This document shows positions 62,508 through 64,000 of a DNA stretch of 64,000 nucleotides, one piece after another (position 1 is the stretch's first letter; each line of letters begins with the position of its first letter). The notes under the pieces are model-generated. The model searched no databases, had not been told where the DNA came from, and worked only from the letters and a program-made list of their open reading frames with translations. The position numbers and the translations under genes were made by a program. The DNA lies in NCBI RefSeq assembly GCF_036203305.1, contig NZ_CP108132.1, positions 124,001 through 188,000 of the forward strand. Direction: 5' to 3'. This DNA is from Streptomyces sp. NBC_00190 (GTDB lineage Bacteria > Actinomycetota > Actinomycetes > Streptomycetales > Streptomycetaceae).

Positions 62508-63758
62508 CTACCAGGTGACGGGGAGTTCGGAGACTCCCTGCAGGACGAACGGGGCGTTGACCGGCACCTGGTCGGCCGGGACCGCGAGGCGCAGGCTCGG
62601 CACCCGGCGCAGCAGGGTGGCGAGGGCGATCTCCATCTCGGCGCGGGCCAGGTTCTGGCCGATGCACTGGTGGATGCCGTAACCGAAGGCGACGTGGCGG
62701 CCGGAGGGCCGGAAGATGTCCAGGTCGTCGGCCTTCTCGAAGGACTGCGCGTCGCGGTTCATCAGCATCGTCGACAGGATCACCCCGTCGCCGGCCTTGA
62801 TCACGTGCCCCTCGACCTCAATGTCCTCCTTGGCGACGCGCATCAGCATGTCGCCGATGGAGGCGTAGCGCATCAGCTCGTCCACGGCCCTCGGCATCAG
62901 GGACTCGTCGGCGCGCAGCGCCTCCATCTGCTCCGGGTGTGCCAGCAGCGCCATCGTGGACAGGGCGATCATGTTGGAGGTGGTCTCGTGTCCCGAAACC
63001 AGCAGGACGGTGGCGATCATCGCCAGCTCGTTGCGGTCGACCTTGCCGTCCTCCAGCTGGCGGGCGATCAGCTCGTCGAGCAGGGTGTCGCCGGGCTCCG
63101 CCTGCTTGCGGCTGATCAGGTCGTCCAGGTAGGCGAGGATCTCGGTGAACGCCTGCTGCGCCTGCGCGGCCTGCTCGGGCCCTGAGGAGGACAGCACGTG
63201 CCGGGAGCGCTCGTCGAAGTAGTGGTGGTCCTCGTACGGGACGCCGAGCAGCTGGCAGATGACGGCGGACGGCATCGGCAGGGCGTACTCGGTGAGCAGG
63301 TCCACGGTCCGGCCCGGGCCGCCCGCCAGCATCTTGTCGAGGAGGTCGTCGGCGTACTGCTGGATCACCGGGCGCAGCGCGTTGACCTGGCGGACGCCGA
63401 AGCTCGGCAGCACCATGCGGCGCTGGCGGGCGTGCACCGGGTCGTCGACGCCGACGAGCGGGGGCGCGGCGGCCTGCTGGCGCTGGGCCTCGATGCGCGG
63501 CGCGAGCAGCGGGAAGTTCGGGTCGAGGACGTCGGAGGAGAGCCGGGCGTCCGGGAACAGCTTGCGGCCGAGCTCGTTGCCCGTCACCAGCCAGGCCACC
63601 CGGCCGTTCCAGAGGGTGACCCGGGAGATCGGGCCCTTCTCGCGCAGCCCCTCGTACCCGGGCGGCATCTGGTAGGGGCACTTGCGCTGGATCGGGTACG
63701 CAGGAGCGTCCTCGGCCCCGTCCGCCAGCGTCTTCGGCGCGTCGAGTGTGTCGGTCAT
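62508..63758 (-). CDS. Cytochrome P450
   Basis: A 416-residue P450 of the actinobacterial soluble (CYP105-like) type. The haem ligand is in FGYGIHQCIGQNLA (Cys near 357), ExxR in DELMRYA, and the I helix in LLVSGHETTSNMI. It oxidises an intermediate of the aromatic pathway, for instance by hydroxylation or formation of a methylenedioxy bridge as in xanthone pathways; this is inferred. Co-transcribed with the ferredoxin and, upstream, the partial SDR gene. Confidence 0.95.
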   Translation of the reverse strand: MTDTLDAPKTLADGAEDAPAYPIQRKCPYQMPPGYEGLREKGPISRVTLWNGRVAWLVTGNELGRKLFPDARLSSDVLDPNFPLLAPRIEAQRQQAAAPPLVGVDDPVHARQRRMVLPSFGVRQVNALRPVIQQYADDLLDKMLAGGPGRTVDLLTEYALPMPSAVICQLLGVPYEDHHYFDERSRHVLSSSGPEQAAQAQQAFTEILAYLDDLISRKQAEPGDTLLDELIARQLEDGKVDRNELAMIATVLLVSGHETTSNMIALSTMALLAHPEQMEALRADESLMPRAVDELMRYASIGDMLMRVAKEDIEVEGHVIKAGDGVILSTMLMNRDAQSFEKADDLDIFRPSGRHVAFGYGIHQCIGQNLARAEMEIALATLLRRVPSLRLAVPADQVPVNAPFVLQGVSELPVTW

Positions 63759-63822
63759 GGGTTCTCCTGGGTGTGTGGCCGGCGGCGGCCGTGCGTGGGG
63801 TCCGGCTGGGAGGGGGCGGGGT

Positions 63823-64000
63823 TCAGAGTCCGCCGGTGACGCGCAGGGCCTCGCCGTGGACGTTCCCGTTGGCGGCGGAGCCGAGGAAGACGATCGTGCG
63901 CGCGACGTCCTCGGGGGTGTTCATCCGGCCCGACGGCAGGGACTTGGCCTTGTTCTCCAGGAAGGCGGGCGAGGCGTGGGTGAGCACGTTCTCGGTGAGG
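63823..64000 (-). CDS. SDR-family oxidoreductase, C-terminal part
   Basis: The last 58 residues of an SDR whose 5' part lies beyond the window. RMNTPEDVARTIVFLGSAAN and GEALRVTGGL are the typical C-terminal SDR elements. It is read leftward into the P450 gene, 64 bp away. Substrate unknown. Confidence 0.8.
   Translation of the reverse strand, partial: LTENVLTHASPAFLENKAKSLPSGRMNTPEDVARTIVFLGSAANGNVHGEALRVTGGL

Overview
The window is very GC-rich actinobacterial DNA, almost certainly Streptomyces. Codons strongly prefer G/C in the third position, GTG and TTG starts are common, genes are chained by ATGA/GTGA stop-start overlaps, and typical streptomycete XRE regulator cassettes are present. 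It looks like two antibiotic gene sets placed next to each other with an accessory segment between them. I see no tRNA, rRNA, CRISPR array or transposase.

Left part (1-32.1 kb): a hybrid of non-ribosomal peptide synthetase and a reducing type II polyketide/fatty-acid-like system. An NRPS (C-T-C-A, running off the left edge) and a C*-A-T protein with a threonine-type A-domain code sit next to an SDR, a type II thioesterase and an MbtH protein. Upstream, a long leftward operon (19.55 to 8.97 kb) carries two ACPs, two complete ketosynthases, two ketosynthase-like proteins without the catalytic Cys, a FabG-type reductase, two small hotdog dehydratases, a double-hotdog protein, an alpha/beta hydrolase, a DsbA-fold isomerase-like protein and three consecutive DsrE-like proteins. 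This suggests a polyene or otherwise reduced acyl chain that is passed to the NRPS. An IclR regulator, a second thioesterase, a frameshifted malonyl-CoA:ACP acyltransferase, two paralogous LuxR-type regulators, a Sfp-type phosphopantetheinyl transferase, an A-T-TE synthetase, an NAD-dependent epimerase-like protein, a SnoaL-like protein, a metallo-beta-lactamase-fold hydrolase and a POT-family transporter complete it. Five promoters here share a 16-bp palindrome (T-G-G-C-A-G, four bases, C-T-G-C-A-A on the minus strand), a likely operator of this half.

Middle (32.1-37.6 kb): an accessory regulatory segment with two XRE-TPR regulators, each preceded by the same CTGGA-N7-TCCAG palindrome, and two about 96 %-identical copies of a small PrimPol-like gene coupled to a 26-residue membrane microprotein. 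A decayed third copy is also visible. A 42-residue proline-rich peptide gene then overlaps a PIMT-like methyltransferase.

Right part (37.6-64 kb): an aromatic (pentangular-type) type II polyketide cluster. It has KSalpha, chain-length factor, ACP, a fused aromatase-ketoreductase, a second ketoreductase, two ABM-type oxygenases, a cupin and a TcmI-type cyclase in one overlapping operon. A second operon has an asparagine-synthetase-like amide ligase whose glutaminase nucleophile is lost, an F420/flavin DDN-fold protein and a DUF1772 anthrone-oxygenase-like protein. Around them are four FAD aromatic hydroxylases, an O-methyltransferase, two DHA2 exporters, a quinone oxidoreductase, a MarR regulator, a GNAT protein, a ferredoxin-P450 pair and a partial SDR. 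The gene content is that of highly oxidised lactam- or xanthone-containing pentangular polyphenols (the pradimicin, fredericamycin and xantholipin type), by inference. Five leftward promoters in this half carry heptamers repeated every 11 bp, as SARP activators recognise, but no SARP gene lies in the window.

Whether the two halves make one hybrid product or two separate ones cannot be decided from the sequence. Their different promoter signatures argue for two regulons.
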